Both the position numbers and the translations under genes were made by a program. Shown here piece after piece: positions 30,124 through 41,889 of a stretch of DNA of 64,000 bases (positions are counted from its first letter, which is position 1; every line of letters starts with the position of its first letter). Where the stretch lies: the NCBI GenBank assembly GCA_029851415.1, contig CM056741.1:89315282-89379281 (forward strand), in the 5' to 3' direction. The stretch is from Eretmocerus hayati (Eukaryota; Arthropoda; Insecta; Hymenoptera; Aphelinidae). Below the pieces are notes generated by a model. The model was not told the DNA's origin. It did not search any database and saw only the letters and a program-made list of their open reading frames with translations.

Positions 30124-33100
30124 GTGAGTTGATTATTTGATCTCATCGATCTTGAAGGACGGTGGGGAACTGAATAAATTCCCAAAATTTCATGGAAGAA
30201 ATTTTATTGTTACGTTTCGTCCACTAGGTTTTGTGGACCTCATCGGGATCCAGGTTTCTGTTATGACATATAAAGATAAAAAATATGAAATTTTCTACAA
30301 ATGATGGATGTGTAGATATTGAAGAAGGGCAACTTACGTTATTCTTCAGATCGTCATGATATTTTTGAACGATCTTATAATCGAGCACAGACATAACGTC
30401 TGGCCCCTGTCGATACAGGTGAATAGAATGACTCATTGGTCTCATTTTACACTCATATTTATATTAGCGCGATCGCAGCATACAGTAGTTGACATATATA
30501 TGAAAAGTGGTGCATGTGGGAGAGAGAAAGAGAGCGGGGGTCAACGAGCTCCGTCAGCCGTTGCTCAGAACGGGTTATATATTCGACTGAGATTTTGAAT
30601 ATCGTCTCTTTTATTGATGCAGTTTCCATCGAATTTGATGTGGATCATTTCAGAAATCAACCGTTTTTTCCGATTATCCTCTGTGTCAAGAATTTTGGTT
30701 CGATCCCAATAGGAATCTTGTTCATCTTTTAGTCTATGAACTGAAACTACGGACTTTTGGTCTTTGTTTGTAACATGATCATTAATACGTGTACCTAGTT
30801 GTCTTTTTGTCTCTCCCACCTACGTTGCTGGGCAGTCTTTGCACTGAAATTTATAAACAACACCAGTTTTGCTAAATTTGTCTAGTTGGTCCTTGCCTAA
30901 TTTTACTATTGAACTTAATGACATGGAAACTTTTGGAAGAGTGTGAATATCGTTATGTTTGAACAGAGCATTACATTTTTCGAATAAACGTTCGCGGTAT
31001 GGGATACAGATTCTGTTCTGGCCAGCATATAAGATTTGATTGCAACGTATTCTTTCTGCTCTGTTCATAAGATCTTTCGAACGATGTAATCTGGTTTTTA
31101 TACATTTATCAGTGAAATCTTCAGGATAATCATAATCTAAGAGGAGCTGTTTTATAAGCGACAAATTAGAGGAATGAAATTTTCTATGTGAAAGTGATGT
31201 GGCTCCGTCGACTAGATTGAACACTATGTTCCTCTTTTGATTCATAGTATGATTGGATTTGAAATTCAAAATCCTGCCTGATGACGTTGGCTTTTGATAA
31301 CAGTTGGTGATGATTTTTCCATCCTCTCGGATCAGAGATATTTCAAGAAAATTGATGGTGTTGTTGTTCTCGATCTCATGTGTAAACTGTAGATCCTCAC
31401 TGTAACTGTTGGAAACATTGAGGACTACATCTATCTGTTCTTTCTTCACACACATTAGAGTGTCATCGACATATCTATAATGAAATAGAGGTGTGCAATC
31501 GTGTTCATTTTTCAATTTACGCAAGCATGAAGTTTCCAAATCATCCATAACAATGTCTGCAAAAAGTGGAGAGTTGGGTTATCCCATCGGACTACCAAAG
31601 ATTTGTTGATAAATTTGATTATTAAATTGAAAAAATGTGTTGTCAAAGAGGAACTCAGTACATTTACGAATTTCATTAAACGGTATGTTAGACTCATGAT
31701 GTATATCTGAAAATCTGCAGTCAAGCGCCTCTAGCACTAACCAACATAGGATGTTTGTAAACAGAGAGCTAACGTCGAGAGGGAGGAGTATATGATCTTT
31801 TGGGATCGTTAAAGTCTTCAACCGTTTTTTCAATTCAAAGCTATTGTCAGTTCGTGATGCAGGTGGTTTTATACATTTTCCAGCTCTTTATATGAAACGG
31901 AAGCAAGAGAATGAGTAGGGCTATTGACTGTAGAAATAATTGGTCTGAAAGGAACATTCTCTTTATGAATTTTTGGTAAACCATAACAACGAGATAAGTT
32001 GGTGTCCGTCTGTGTGAGAGCATTGTTGTGATATTCCCTAGACAAATAGTTCAAATCGTTACAACTTCCTAGTATTTTATGTACTTTTAACTGTAAATTT
32101 TCGAGTTGATTATTTTTGATCGGAACGTATACTTTTATATCACTCAACAAAGTGTTCATTTTCTTGGTGTAATCCGACTTATTCAAACAGATGGTGACAT
32201 TGCCCATATCTGCACGTGTGGAAAAAATATCTGAATTTTGTCTCGAGAAGTGCTTAAGGAAGCTCAATTTTTTTGCGAATATCCTATCTCCAGGAGAAAT
32301 GTGCCTTTGCTTATTATTTTCAGTATAAAGGATATTCGTAATCTTGTGACGGATGTTATGTTCCTCCTTGTTATTCAAATCGAGGTTCTCTATGCACTTT
32401 TCGACATTTTTACAGTATCTATGACATTCTTTAAACTGAGGTTGTCTTTCTGACTAAAATTAGGGCTCAATGAGGATACGTCAATAACATTTGAAGGGAG
32501 AGGAATATTGCTAAAATTTTTTACCCAATTATTTCTATCTATCGTGCGAGGTGTTAAGGACGGTTTGTTTTTTTCGAATTTTTTCATATGTGAAGAATCA
32601 CATTTTTTACGTAATTTGATGGATTTTTCATTCGTGAAATTTTGGAATTGGCTTGAAGTGTTTGGATCAATATTCTCGTTCAAGAATAATTTCGTTCGGG
32701 ATCAAACCAAAATTCTTCACACAGAGAAGAATTGAGAAAAACGGTTGATTTCTGAGATGATCCATATTGAATTCGATGAAAACTGCATCAATAAAAAAGA
32801 CCATATTGAAAATCTCAGTCAAATATATAACCCGTTGTGGGCAACGGCTGACGAAGCTCGTTGACCCCCGCTCTCTTTCTCTCTCCCACATGCACTACTT
32901 TTCATATATATGTCACCTACTGTATGCTGCCATCGCGCTAATGTAAATATGACTGTGAAATGAGACCAATGAGTCATTCTATTTACCTGTATCGACAGGG
33001 GCCAGACGTTTTGTCTGTGCTCGATTATAAGATCGTTCAAAAATATCATGACGATCTAAAGAATAACGTAAGTTGCCCATCTTCAATATTTACACATCCA

Positions 33101-33282
33101 TCATTTGTAAAAAATTTCATATCTTTCATCTTTATATGTCATAACAGAAACCTGGATCCCGATGAGGTCCACGAAACCTAGTGGACGAAACGTAACAATA
33201 AAATTTCTTCCATGAAATTTTGGGAATTTATTTAGTTCCCCACCGTCCTTCCAGATCGATGAGACCAAATAATCAACTCATA
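30124..33282 (-). mobile_element. Penelope-like retroelement with inverted terminal repeats
   Basis: A reverse transcriptase and GIY-YIG endonuclease frame on the minus strand lies between inverted repeats of about 585 bases (30124-30708 and 32698-33282). The repeats share CCCCTGTCGATACAGGT-like and GAGTCATTCTATT blocks in opposite orientation. Inverted terminal repeats that include the end of the coding region are a known arrangement of Penelope-like elements. The element sits between two GGATG microsatellite blocks. Coding lesions make it inactive. Confidence 0.82.
30565..32683 (-). pseudogene. Penelope-like RT and GIY-YIG endonuclease, decayed
   Basis: Fragments in order on the minus strand: an N-terminal piece (32683-32390, WVKNFSNIPLP); an RT entry region (32378-31869, SRCYGLPKIHKENVPFRPI); a middle piece (31833-31579, LPLDVSSLFTN and QIFGSPMG); the catalytic palm (31548-30820, FHYRYVDDTLM with the YVDD box, then NFLEISL); and the endonuclease (30819-30565, preceded by VVYKFQCKDCPAT, then GETKRQLGTRINDH). 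Lesions include a TAA directly after SPMG, a frameshift near 31840-31870 between ENV and PPASRTDN, and frame changes near 32380 and 30820. The YVDD and GIY-YIG context residues are still legible. Confidence 0.8.
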
Positions 33283-33330
33283 GATTAAACATCAAGGACG
33301 AAAAATCTACAAAATTACTCATGATGGAGT

Positions 33331-33640
33331 ATTTGAATAGGATGGATGGATGGGATGGTTGGATAGGATGGATGGATAGGATATATGGATGGGATGGACG
33401 GGAGAGTTGGATGGGATAGATGGGATGGATGGATGAATGGGATGGATGTATGAGATGGATGGATGAGATGGTTGGATGGATGGGATGGATGGATGGGATG
33501 GATGATGGGATGGATGGGATGGTTGGATGAGATGTATGGATGGAATAGATGGATAAAGTGGACGGATGGATGGGTCGGATGGATGAGATGGATAGATGGG
33601 ATGGTTGGATGGGATGGATGGATGGATTGATTGATTGATT
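33331..33640. repeat. GGATG-type microsatellite, right block
   Basis: About 310 bases of degenerate GGATG/ATGGATGG, in the same orientation as 29865-30123. It runs directly into the (ATTG)n tail of the next LINE at about 33629-33648. Long Ser/Pro/His/Ile frames on the minus strand are repeat artefacts. Confidence 0.85.
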
Positions 33641-33841
33641 GAAATGAATTTTATTGGAGTCTGGAGGTATGACCTCATGAGACTCTTCAAGGAATAATAC
33701 AAGCAGATACATATTATTGTTGGTATTTGCAGGTACGGTAAAATACAGAAGTTGAATTAAGCAATTGTGGCGCACGCAGTGCAATACCATAATACAAAAC
33801 TAACGAAGATAAGAATATACAATATTAAAATAATGTGAAAT

Positions 33842-36800
33842 TCAAAACAAGAGTGAGTTCACCAGGGTAGTGGGAATTGGGGGAACGCCTAGGGTATTAG
33901 CTTTCTCAAGCCAATCTGTTTTGTCTTCATTCATAAGGTGATTGAAGAGGATCGCTTTGAACTCAAAGAGTGAGTCGAGATTTAGAGAAAATTGAGGCAG
34001 AGAGTACATCAGTTCTGATGCAGAGATGATGAAAGATTGCCGCCATGTTTCAGTCCTGGGGGTTTTGTACTCCAGGACGTCAGCAGGATACCGTCTCGAG
34101 TATGGAGGAGGGGCATCGACGTACTTGATTTTGAAGAGGGAATGCAGAGAGAGGGTTCTCCTGTACAGAGAATTCTGAAAGCTAGGCAACCGATTAAATA
34201 TAGGCGTCTACGCTTGGTAGACAGCCAGCCAAGTGAGATGCGGTACGGTGAAATATGTGAACGCCATGGAATGTCGCCGTAGATGAATCGGATGCAGCTA
34301 TTCATGAGGCGTTGGAGTTTTACATCAAGGAACTTTTGCATGTGATGAATCACAGGGGCAGTGTAATCCAGGTGTGGTAGTGCAAGACTCTGCACAAGTT
34401 TCAACGGTAGTGAGCGAGACAGGGCACCACGATGCCATCGTAGTGCATATAAAGCACCATGGACACGACGAATCATGCAATTGACCTGCGTAGACCACTC
34501 TAATTTCGAGGATATATGAACCCCGAGACTCTTGATAGATTCTGAATACGGAATCTCAGACCCTGAGACAACAATCTTAGGAAGATTATCAATTTTGATG
34601 AGCTTCAGATTAGGTTCACTTCCAAGAATGATGACGGTGGTTTTCTTCGAGTTCAACTTTAGGCCATCATCAGCGGCCCATCGTACGACAGCACTCGCAT
34701 TCCGATTGAGCATAGCAAGACACTCAGGTAGTTCAGCTGGGCGACAGTGGTAATAAATCTGGGTATCATCAGCATAGATTACTCGTTTGACCTCCGGACT
34801 CAAACAGTCAGCGAGATCATTTATATGAATGACGAAGAGCGAAGGACCAAGACAACTACCTTAAGGAACACCTGCGTGAACCGATTTCCATTCTGAGTGT
34901 TGACCATTCTCCATTCGCACAGCTTGGGTCCTGCCTCGGAGATAACTGGCAAACCATCTAATAACTCTGTCAGTGCATCCAATTTTTCTGAATTTTATCA
35001 GGAGTTTGGCATGGGGTACCGTATCAAACGCCTTGGAAAAGTCGAAGGATATCAGTACCGTGAGCATGCGCTTATCTATAGCCTGACACGTTCCCTCGAG
35101 GAGTTGGAGTAGTGCAGTTTGAGTCGAGTGGAATGGGCAAAAGCCTGATTGGGAAGGATTCAGCAGTTTGTTGGATGATAAATGTCTCATAAGTTGTTCA
35201 TGAACAAGTCGTTCAAGAATTTTGGGAGCTTCTGGAAGTTGCGCAATTGGGCGCGTGTCCGATTCAGATGAGAGTGAGGCTGTTTTTGCCAAAGGTATAA
35301 TCGAAGCTTTCTTCCCATTTGCAGGGGAGTGACCGGCTGATAGAGACTCATTAAATAGCTAAGTGTAGTATGGAACAAGCGTTGACAGAGCAGATTTCAA
35401 CATGCCTGATGATATCGAGTCAGACCCAATACCTCGCGAGGAGCTGACGGCATGTGCACGAAGGACGTCATGTTCAGAGACATAATGAAAGTCAAACAAA
35501 GGAATATTCTCTAGGAGAGGTATGGAGCACGTACGTTCTATGTCAACGTCTGAGAGCTGCTCTGAGTTGAATGCAACTGCAACGTAGTGGTTGTTGAGGG
35601 CATTAGCTGAAAAATGAGTGAGAGGAGAAGGGAGCTTTTGTGACAGTATGCCAAGTTTGCGAAGTTCACTCCATATAGATTTGGGGTCAGGTGCAGCATC
35701 AAGGCGGGCGGAGATGTATTGGTTCTTATTGGCATCCAGTTTGTTACTCACTGTGCTCCGGAGAGAACGGTACTGCTCATACTTAGAAGGCGAGGAAGAT
35801 CTTTTTGCAGCTCGATACATGCGATCGCGTTGCCACATTAGACGTTTGATGTCAGCTGTCACCCAGGGTTTACGCTGAGAAGATGCCTGGATAATTTTGA
35901 TGGGTGACAGCTGATCAAACGTTGAGATAGCGACGGAAGTGAGATGTTCAGATTAAGCATTGATATCGGCGGTGCTGAGTGGTGCCAGGATGGGGTGACT
36001 GAAATCTGGTAGACTTAGACTAGGGAAATTATTTACAGTATCTACAATATTTACATGTGAGTTGGAAGTGCTGGCTTGGTCTGATTGAGCTGGCATAGGG
36101 TTGAGGGGGAAGATATTTGGATCAATCTTGTTGATGAGCTCCGAGGCCAACATCTGAGGATCGAGCCGGGACAGACTACGAGTTACGAATTCAACAGGTG
36201 GAGGTCTGGGGGTGATGAGCGAATAATCAATCTCAATGAAGTCATGACCGTCTGTGAATGGTATTTGTGATTGTCTGAACTCTATCACGGATGAAAGTGA
36301 GCGTACAATAAATAAATCAATGCAAGTGTGATGGACGGAGCCATCAGTTCTATAAAAGGTGTGATGAGTAGGCTCTGTACTCACAATGTTAAGCAAGCAG
36401 GGAACAAGATAGTTACGTAGTACTTTAAAGTCGGAACAATCATAAGCCATATTCATATTGAAATCACCAGTAATGACGGTGTGTGTGTGTACAAAGGAAG
36501 GAGAGGGGAGATGGCATAAAAAAAGGCGGAAGGGTGGGCTGCGGGAGGTCTTTTGTATACTATAGCTAAAAGCAACTTCATTTTATAGATCTTTATTTCA
36601 TATATGGCAAATCCCACTTGATTACAAAATTGTTGTTCTGATAATATTAGAGCTTTAACTTGAAAGTGAGATCGGACATACAAGCTCACTCCACCGCCTT
36701 CTTTACCAACTCTATCGTGCCGAAAAAGTGTAAATCCATCCAACAAATACGGCGTATCAGGATCTTCAGGCTTGAGAAAGGTTCCGCTCAGGGCAATTAT

Positions 36801-36914
36801 ATCATAATGCTTCAGAGAAGATTGATATTCTAAAAGATTAAAATTCGTACCCAATCTATTGATATTGACATGACCAATAGTGAGTGGAAAATTGTTAGGG
36901 GGCTCAAGAACCAT
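33842..36914 (-). pseudogene. ORF2 (AP endonuclease plus reverse transcriptase) of family B copy 1
   Basis: The endonuclease starts near 36914 (IGHVNINRL, HDRVGKEGGGVSLYVR, VYKRPP), shifts frame at a TG/GT repeat near 36475, and continues at 36456-35953 (GHDFIEIDY in place of the usual S/T-D-H). Reverse transcriptase pieces follow at 35862-35359, 35292-34861 (SGFCPFHSTQTALL, LISFDFSKAFDTV) and 34803-34009, which holds the YADD box in RVIYADDTQIYYH. The C-terminal region is at 34189-33842 (EYKTPRTETWRQSF). At least four frame breaks or stops make it inactive. Confidence 0.75.
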
Positions 36915-36941
36915 GGGTGGCTTAATCAGACCAAGTTGAAC

Positions 36942-37594
36942 TCATTGATCCATCACTGAATCATCACGAGGGATGTATGGTGGAAGGTTTCTCAAGTCAT
37001 TCGAGTTGAGAATGAGGATAGGCTGAGAATCACGAGTCTGCCTCATACAGATCGCGAGTCCACGAGTGATAGGACGGGCGTATCCTAAAGTTTTGGATGT
37101 AGCAAGTGCATCACGCCATATACGGTAAATAGGACCCGGTAGAATAGGCGAGGAGTAGATTGGATTAGTTCCTCCTACACCAAAGATAGACGCGGCCATT
37201 TTATCCTTAAGCTTTCCACAGCTGTGACGAAGTGTGTCTCGCACAACAAAAGATGCAAATTTTACAACGATCGATGAAAAAGACGGTCTATCTGAAGAGT
37301 CTTGCGTACCTCTTGTAGCGGGAGCAGACGACGCGTTAGGTTAATCATTCTCGGAACGAGCAGAAGCAACGTTTGCATTAGCTTTCAGAGGTTGCCAAAC
37401 ACGGCATTGGAAAACAAATTGATCGGCTTCAGCACAGTCGAGTGTAGCTTGTAGGATTTTGATGACATCTTTTGGTGAATTAATGAGCTCATTGGGAATA
37501 CCGCTAAATTTGATCTCCAACGTGTCAGTGAGGGCACGCGTGTTAAGAATTTCAGAACGACATTCATTGCGGAGATCACGCATTGCGTAGGCAT
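36942..37594 (-). pseudogene. ORF1 of family B copy 1, with an in-frame stop
   Basis: The upstream part (37594-37341) has IKFSGIPNELINSPKDVIK, a stretch seen in ORF1 proteins of CR1-type LINEs, and ends SARSEND before TAA at 37343-37341. The same frame stays open afterwards to 36942 (GYARPITRGLAICMRQTRDS, ILNSNDLRNLPPY). ORF1 proteins bind element RNA. The N-terminus above 37594 is not clear. Confidence 0.6.
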
Positions 37595-37599
37595 TTGCT

Positions 37600-38604
37600 A
37601 TTTGAGAATTGTCAAACTTTGTCTATAAAGTAGATATCTCCGAGCGCATCTGATCAAGCCCGTCGCGAGTTGTCTGCATGAGATCGGGATGTAAGATTAA
37701 TACGTAAGCGACATAGTTATCTTGGCCTCGTGCTGGTGCCACTATACCGAAATCGCCACGGAGCGTCCATCTCGCACACGATTCGGAGCAGCGTGCTCCT
37801 CATCCCCGTTGACGGGATTTTCCAGAGGGTTGCCGAGGCAGTGCAACGTCTGCAACTCCCAGATGACTTTAAGATCCTAGAGAAAAGCACTTTCAGTCTG
37901 CCACTTGTGCAGATGACCATCAGACGGTTCGTGTAAATAGAATCACGCACGAATAGTGTAGCGAATACTAATACCAACAACTGTATATTGGAATATTGTA
38001 CATTGGTCGATGCACTAATACCTAGGATTCTCTTTTACACGACCATTGTGGGATACGGCATATCGACCGTGGAACGTGGACGTTGCAGCACGCTTTCCGT
38101 CTTCTCTCGTCAAACCCTCGTCGTCACCTCGGGCAAAGCGAATTTGGGACTGATCCTTTATGTCCAACTTTCCTTCCAAGGTTTACCCGAGGTGACGAGA
38201 GGAGGAGACTACAGGCAACTTTCGAACTGGCCAGCAACTCCCGCCACCGAGTTGGTGGCAGCACTTGCCGGCCCATCCAGCCGGGTGGCAAGGCGCTCGC
38301 GCGGGTAAGAGGAAGCCGCGCTGCGCGTCGCCGGCCGGCAATCTTAGGATGGCAGCCGCCTGTAGCAGACCTCCCTGTACATCGGTATATAAAATTCGCC
38401 ACGTGCGTGCTCCAGGAGTCCGCCCAGTAAGGGCCTATTAATCGCGCCGCGGGTGGTCCAGAATGACTGTGAGTGATCAGTGGTGAGTGACCCAGACTTG
38501 TACCAGTAGGCGCTGGGTACGCGGGTGCTACACACGACCACATCTCACCCAGGGCACCCGTACCCAGGAGGGTGACTCTGACCGGGCGACCAGAGACAGC
38601 GTGC
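37600..38604. other. Unassigned stretch between two LINEs
   Basis: About 1 kb without a supported gene. It may include the 5' untranslated region of the family B LINE on the minus strand. A TATA-like GGTATATAAAATTCGCC on the plus strand at about 38380 and GC-rich flanks suggest promoter-like sequence, possibly part of an old long terminal repeat, but I see no matching second copy. Open frames of 100-140 residues here overlap on both strands and lack domains. Confidence 0.35.
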
Positions 38605-38616
38605 TAGAGAGAGAGA

Positions 38617-40930
38617 TTGATTGATTGATTGATTGATTGATGTCCTTTATTCGTCATAAGACAAAATGTAACCCACATATTTTTACATATGTTGCATAAT
38701 TCTAGAAATAATTGAGTACTCAAAAATTCAAAAATAAAAAGAAAAGGTGTAAAATATATATAACACAAGCGATTTGGTCAAGGACAGGTACATATCACAA
38801 ATTGTGACTAGTCATTACAATTGCGAATTCGCGTATGTCTAAAATCTGAGAGCATGGGTTCACAAGGAGAAAATATCACAGTTTGCTTCAGTCAGGTGAC
38901 AGAAGGTCACGTAAAACTAATCGTAAGCTAAAAATAAGAACCCAAGCCTATCATAGATTAAAATAATGCTTCTTCTCCACATCAATCTTCTGAGGAGTCT
39001 GTGTCATCAAGAGATCTTTTAAGGCCTCTTTAAACAACGATATCTTCCCAAGCTGCCGAAAGCCCGGAGGGAGAAAGTTCCACAAATGAGCACACTGAAC
39101 CTGGAAAGATCTTCTTCCATATTCAAGTCTCATGTTGGGAACTTTGAGTACCCGCTCTTCTAGATCACCCCGTGCGGGGCGTTCGGATTGGTACCTGGTA
39201 AACATCGCAGCAAGGTAGCCAGGTTCACCCAAATGCATGATCTTATGCATTAAAAGTGCTGCGAAGTACATTCTCCGCGAATCAGTACGTAACCAACCCA
39301 ATCGCTCCCTAAACGGGGTGATGTGCTCGTCTCTCCTAAGATCAAAGATGAATCTCACACATGAATTGCTCAGTCTCTGTATCCGTTGCCGCTGTTCGTC
39401 CGTGGCGTCGAGGTACACGACTGTGCAGTAATCTAGATGCGGTTGAACTAATGACTCGACTAGGCGAATCCGGAGAGGTCTGGTGATACACGCCCTAAAA
39501 AACCGCAAACCGTATAGGGCTCTGTTAACTTTCTTAGTAACTTGGTCAATGTGCGGTTTCCACGTCAGTTCACTATCAAGTGTAACACCGAGACTCACAA
39601 CCGTATCACTGAACGGGATGAAATTTCCATCCTGTATCTCAACCCCTGGCAAGTCCATTCTCTTCAGATCTTTGATATTCCTCTCAGAGCTGAAGTAGAT
39701 TGCCTTGGTCTTGCCAGCGTTGAGACACAGGCCGGAACTCTTGGCCCATTCGGCAACTAGTCGTCCTATTTCACCCAGCCGAGCGATGCCCTCCCTGATT
39801 TTAGTTTTCTCGACTTGGAGATAAATTTGGAGGTCGTCCGCATAAAATAGATGATGTACCGACTTTCCGTCTAGCAAACCAGGTAAATCATTGACATATA
39901 AGCTGAAGAGTAAAGGCCCGAGAACGGAACCCTGTGGAACACCCAGATTGGTTTCAAGCCAATCAGAATTACCAGATTTTGAAGTGACTTTTTGGGTGCG
40001 ACCTTGTAAGTATGATTTTATCCACAGAAGTGCCGATCTCGAAAAGCCAAGATTTCGAAGTTTACTCAACAGCTTAGATGGTGATATCGTGTCAAAAGCT
40101 TTACTAAAGTCAAAAAGCAGGAGCAAGGTGATCTTCTTCTTGTCAATGCCTACTCTGATGTCATCTGTCAACTTTAGTAGAGCTGTCTGGGTGCTATGGT
40201 ATTGCCTGAAACCAGTCTGGAAGCGATCTTGTAATCCCTCTTGTTTTAAGTACTCCGTGATTTGGTCGTGTGCGATTTTTTCCAGGACCTTGGCGAGAAA
40301 ACACAGCAGCGCTATAGGACGGAAGTCCGAGACCGTCGATGGAGCGGCAGTCTTTTTCAGTGCGATCAGCTGTGCTTGCTTCCAAGCCTCGGGAAAAGTG
40401 CTATGAGCGAAAGAGGAGTTGAAAATATGTACAATAAGATCACCAATAGCCGGAAGAGCCTTCGCGATCACGCTTTGGGGAATCCCGTCTGACCCACGGG
40501 CTTGCGAGGAAAAATGTTTGATAGCAAGGACTACGTTATTGGAATTTGTAGGCTTAAAATTAAAACCCTCCTCTGAAGCCGAATTTATATCGTCCATTGC
40601 TTCATCTATATTTTCGTGAGGTGAAACGGAAACTCCCGCAAAGTGAGCGTTCAACTCATCCGGTGTGAAACCGTGAAGTTCCTCCTCTTTGCTCTTAGGC
40701 AGGAGGCCGAGGTTGCGCATTTCCTTCCAGATGTTCTTATGTTGATCAAGAGCGTCTGATAGATGGTTTTGGAGGAAGGAGTTACGCTCTTGTTCCATGC
40801 GCAAGTCGACCTCTTCGCTAAGCCGAAAATACTCACTTTGAAGCTCAGGACACTTGCGCTGGTTACGTTGATTATGTTGACATTGATTGGTCGTCAAGTT
40901 GACTGGGAAATTGTTAGTGCCGTCTGGTAG
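38617..40930 (-). mobile_element. CR1/Jockey-type LINE, family A, 5'-truncated
   Basis: The 3' end has an AATAAAGGACAT signal and (CAAT)n tail at 38617-38641, next to a (GA)n tract at 38606-38616. The body carries one long RT frame. The endonuclease and ORF1 are missing, so the copy is 5'-truncated near 40.9 kb. A second, shorter copy of this family lies at 53915-54923. Confidence 0.78.
38951..40897 (-). CDS. Reverse transcriptase of LINE family A, uninterrupted 648 residues
   Basis: This is the longest intact retroelement frame in the window. It holds the RT fingers and palm: SDFRPIALLCFLAKVLEKI, QDRFQTGFRQYHSTQTALL, LLLLFDFSKAFDTI, GVPQGSVLGPLLFSLYVNDL and the catalytic FYADDLQIYLQ. The thumb-like region and C-terminal extension follow (SLGVTLDSELTWKPHID, PHLDYCTVVYLDATDEQ). 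The N-terminal 60 residues are low in confidence because the true protein continues into a missing endonuclease. Without the endonuclease it is unlikely to move by itself, but the RT could be functional if expressed. Confidence 0.82.
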   Translation of the reverse strand: MTTNQCQHNQRNQRKCPELQSEYFRLSEEVDLRMEQERNSFLQNHLSDALDQHKNIWKEMRNLGLLPKSKEEELHGFTPDELNAHFAGVSVSPHENIDEAMDDINSASEEGFNFKPTNSNNVVLAIKHFSSQARGSDGIPQSVIAKALPAIGDLIVHIFNSSFAHSTFPEAWKQAQLIALKKTAAPSTVSDFRPIALLCFLAKVLEKIAHDQITEYLKQEGLQDRFQTGFRQYHSTQTALLKLTDDIRVGIDKKKITLLLLFDFSKAFDTISPSKLLSKLRNLGFSRSALLWIKSYLQGRTQKVTSKSGNSDWLETNLGVPQGSVLGPLLFSLYVNDLPGLLDGKSVHHLFYADDLQIYLQVEKTKIREGIARLGEIGRLVAEWAKSSGLCLNAGKTKAIYFSSERNIKDLKRMDLPGVEIQDGNFIPFSDTVVSLGVTLDSELTWKPHIDQVTKKVNRALYGLRFFRACITRPLRIRLVESLVQPHLDYCTVVYLDATDEQRQRIQRLSNSCVRFIFDLRRDEHITPFRERLGWLRTDSRRMYFAALLMHKIMHLGEPGYLAAMFTRYQSERPARGDLEERVLKVPNMRLEYGRRSFQVQCAHLWNFLPPGFRQLGKISLFKEALKDLLMTQTPQKIDVEKKHYFNL

Positions 40931-40959
40931 CGACTGCGTGGCGAGTTATAAAATACATA

Positions 40960-41887
40960 CACTGCCGGTCAAAAGTTCCAGGACACCCGAAATTTCTTTC
41001 CTCAATTTTATGAGTAGAATTACTAAGTTCTACTCGACTGACTGAAAAAGACTTCATCGGGGCTCATTTTGAAGGTCTTTCACGGACTTTGAAATGGCGT
41101 TATTCATCTCCACGGTAAGAATCTGGATCTTCCCAATTCAAGCTTGGAAAAGTGCCGACTTCGATGATTTTTGGAAGAATTCCCTGGCTCCGGTAGCTCA
41201 AAGTTACAAGAATATCCTGGAACGAACCCAAAATATCTAAAGCTACGAGTTAAGAGCTTGAGAATCCATTTTCCAACATCCTTCTACGTCACATTTACTC
41301 CGAGTTATGACATTTTCTGTGGAGGAATTTTTTTTTGAAAAACTAACACCTAAATCAAAAAAAGATAGAAAAATGCATCTTGAGGTCAGGAGGATATAAT
41401 ATCTGATCATAGTATCTGTCCCCTATATAATGATCAAAAGAACCAGGAACCTTTGAAACATGCTCCAAAAAGTGAATTCCTTCGTCAGATCCTAATAAGG
41501 CTGCTACTGCTCCCGGAAAAACTCGCCTCAGAGAAAATGTCATAGCTCGGAGTAGGGGTAACGTAAAAGAATATTGGCAAACGAATTTCGGAGATCTAGA
41601 CACGTACTTTCGAGTTCCTCAAGATCCATTCCAGGATATTCCTGTACCTTCGAGCTAGCGGAGCCAGGAGATTCTCTCAAAAATCATCAAAATTGGCGCT
41701 TTCTCAAGCTCAAATTCGAAAATCCAGATTCGTACTTATAAAAGTGAATAACGTCATCTTAAAGGGCGTACAAAGACCTTCAAAATGAGCCCTGATAAGA
41801 TCTTTCTCAGCCAAGTAGAGCCTAGTGCCTCCACTTACAAGATTGGAAAAAAATTTTTGGGTGTCCTGAAACTTCTGACCGGCAGTG
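40960..41887. mobile_element. Tc1/mariner-type nonautonomous element with long inverted repeats
   Basis: 928 bases begin CACTGCCGGTCAAAAGTTCC and end with the near-complement, flanked by TA at 40958-40959 and 41888-41889. The termini and TA duplication are typical of Tc1/mariner. The arms pair over several hundred bases, so it is a foldback form. There is no transposase; a frame of 104 residues on the minus strand near the right end is not recognisable. Confidence 0.78.
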
Positions 41888-41889
41888 TA

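Larger units (their letters stand above)
33629..37594 (-). mobile_element. CR1/Jockey-type LINE, family B, copy 1
   Basis: On the minus strand the order is ORF1, endonuclease, reverse transcriptase, C-terminal region, an AATAAAATTC signal and a (CAAT)n tail. All parts are present but each is broken. The 3' tail lies at 33629-33648 beside a GGATG tract. The 5' boundary is unclear; ORF1 begins near 37594 and untranslated sequence may extend to about 38.6 kb. Clade assignment (CR1/L2/Jockey group) is by eye. Confidence 0.75.

Noticed and set aside
29841..30185. Long His/Pro/Ser/Ile frames here and at 33278-33790
   Set aside because: They are translations of the GGATG microsatellite.
38370..38400. 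TATA-box-like GGTATATAAAATTCGCC as a host promoter or long terminal repeat
   Set aside because: No downstream gene and no second repeat copy were found, so I only mention it in the gap description.
38124..38543. A 139-residue minus-strand frame and overlapping plus-strand frames of similar size
   Set aside because: No domain, GC-rich context, and equal support for both strands.
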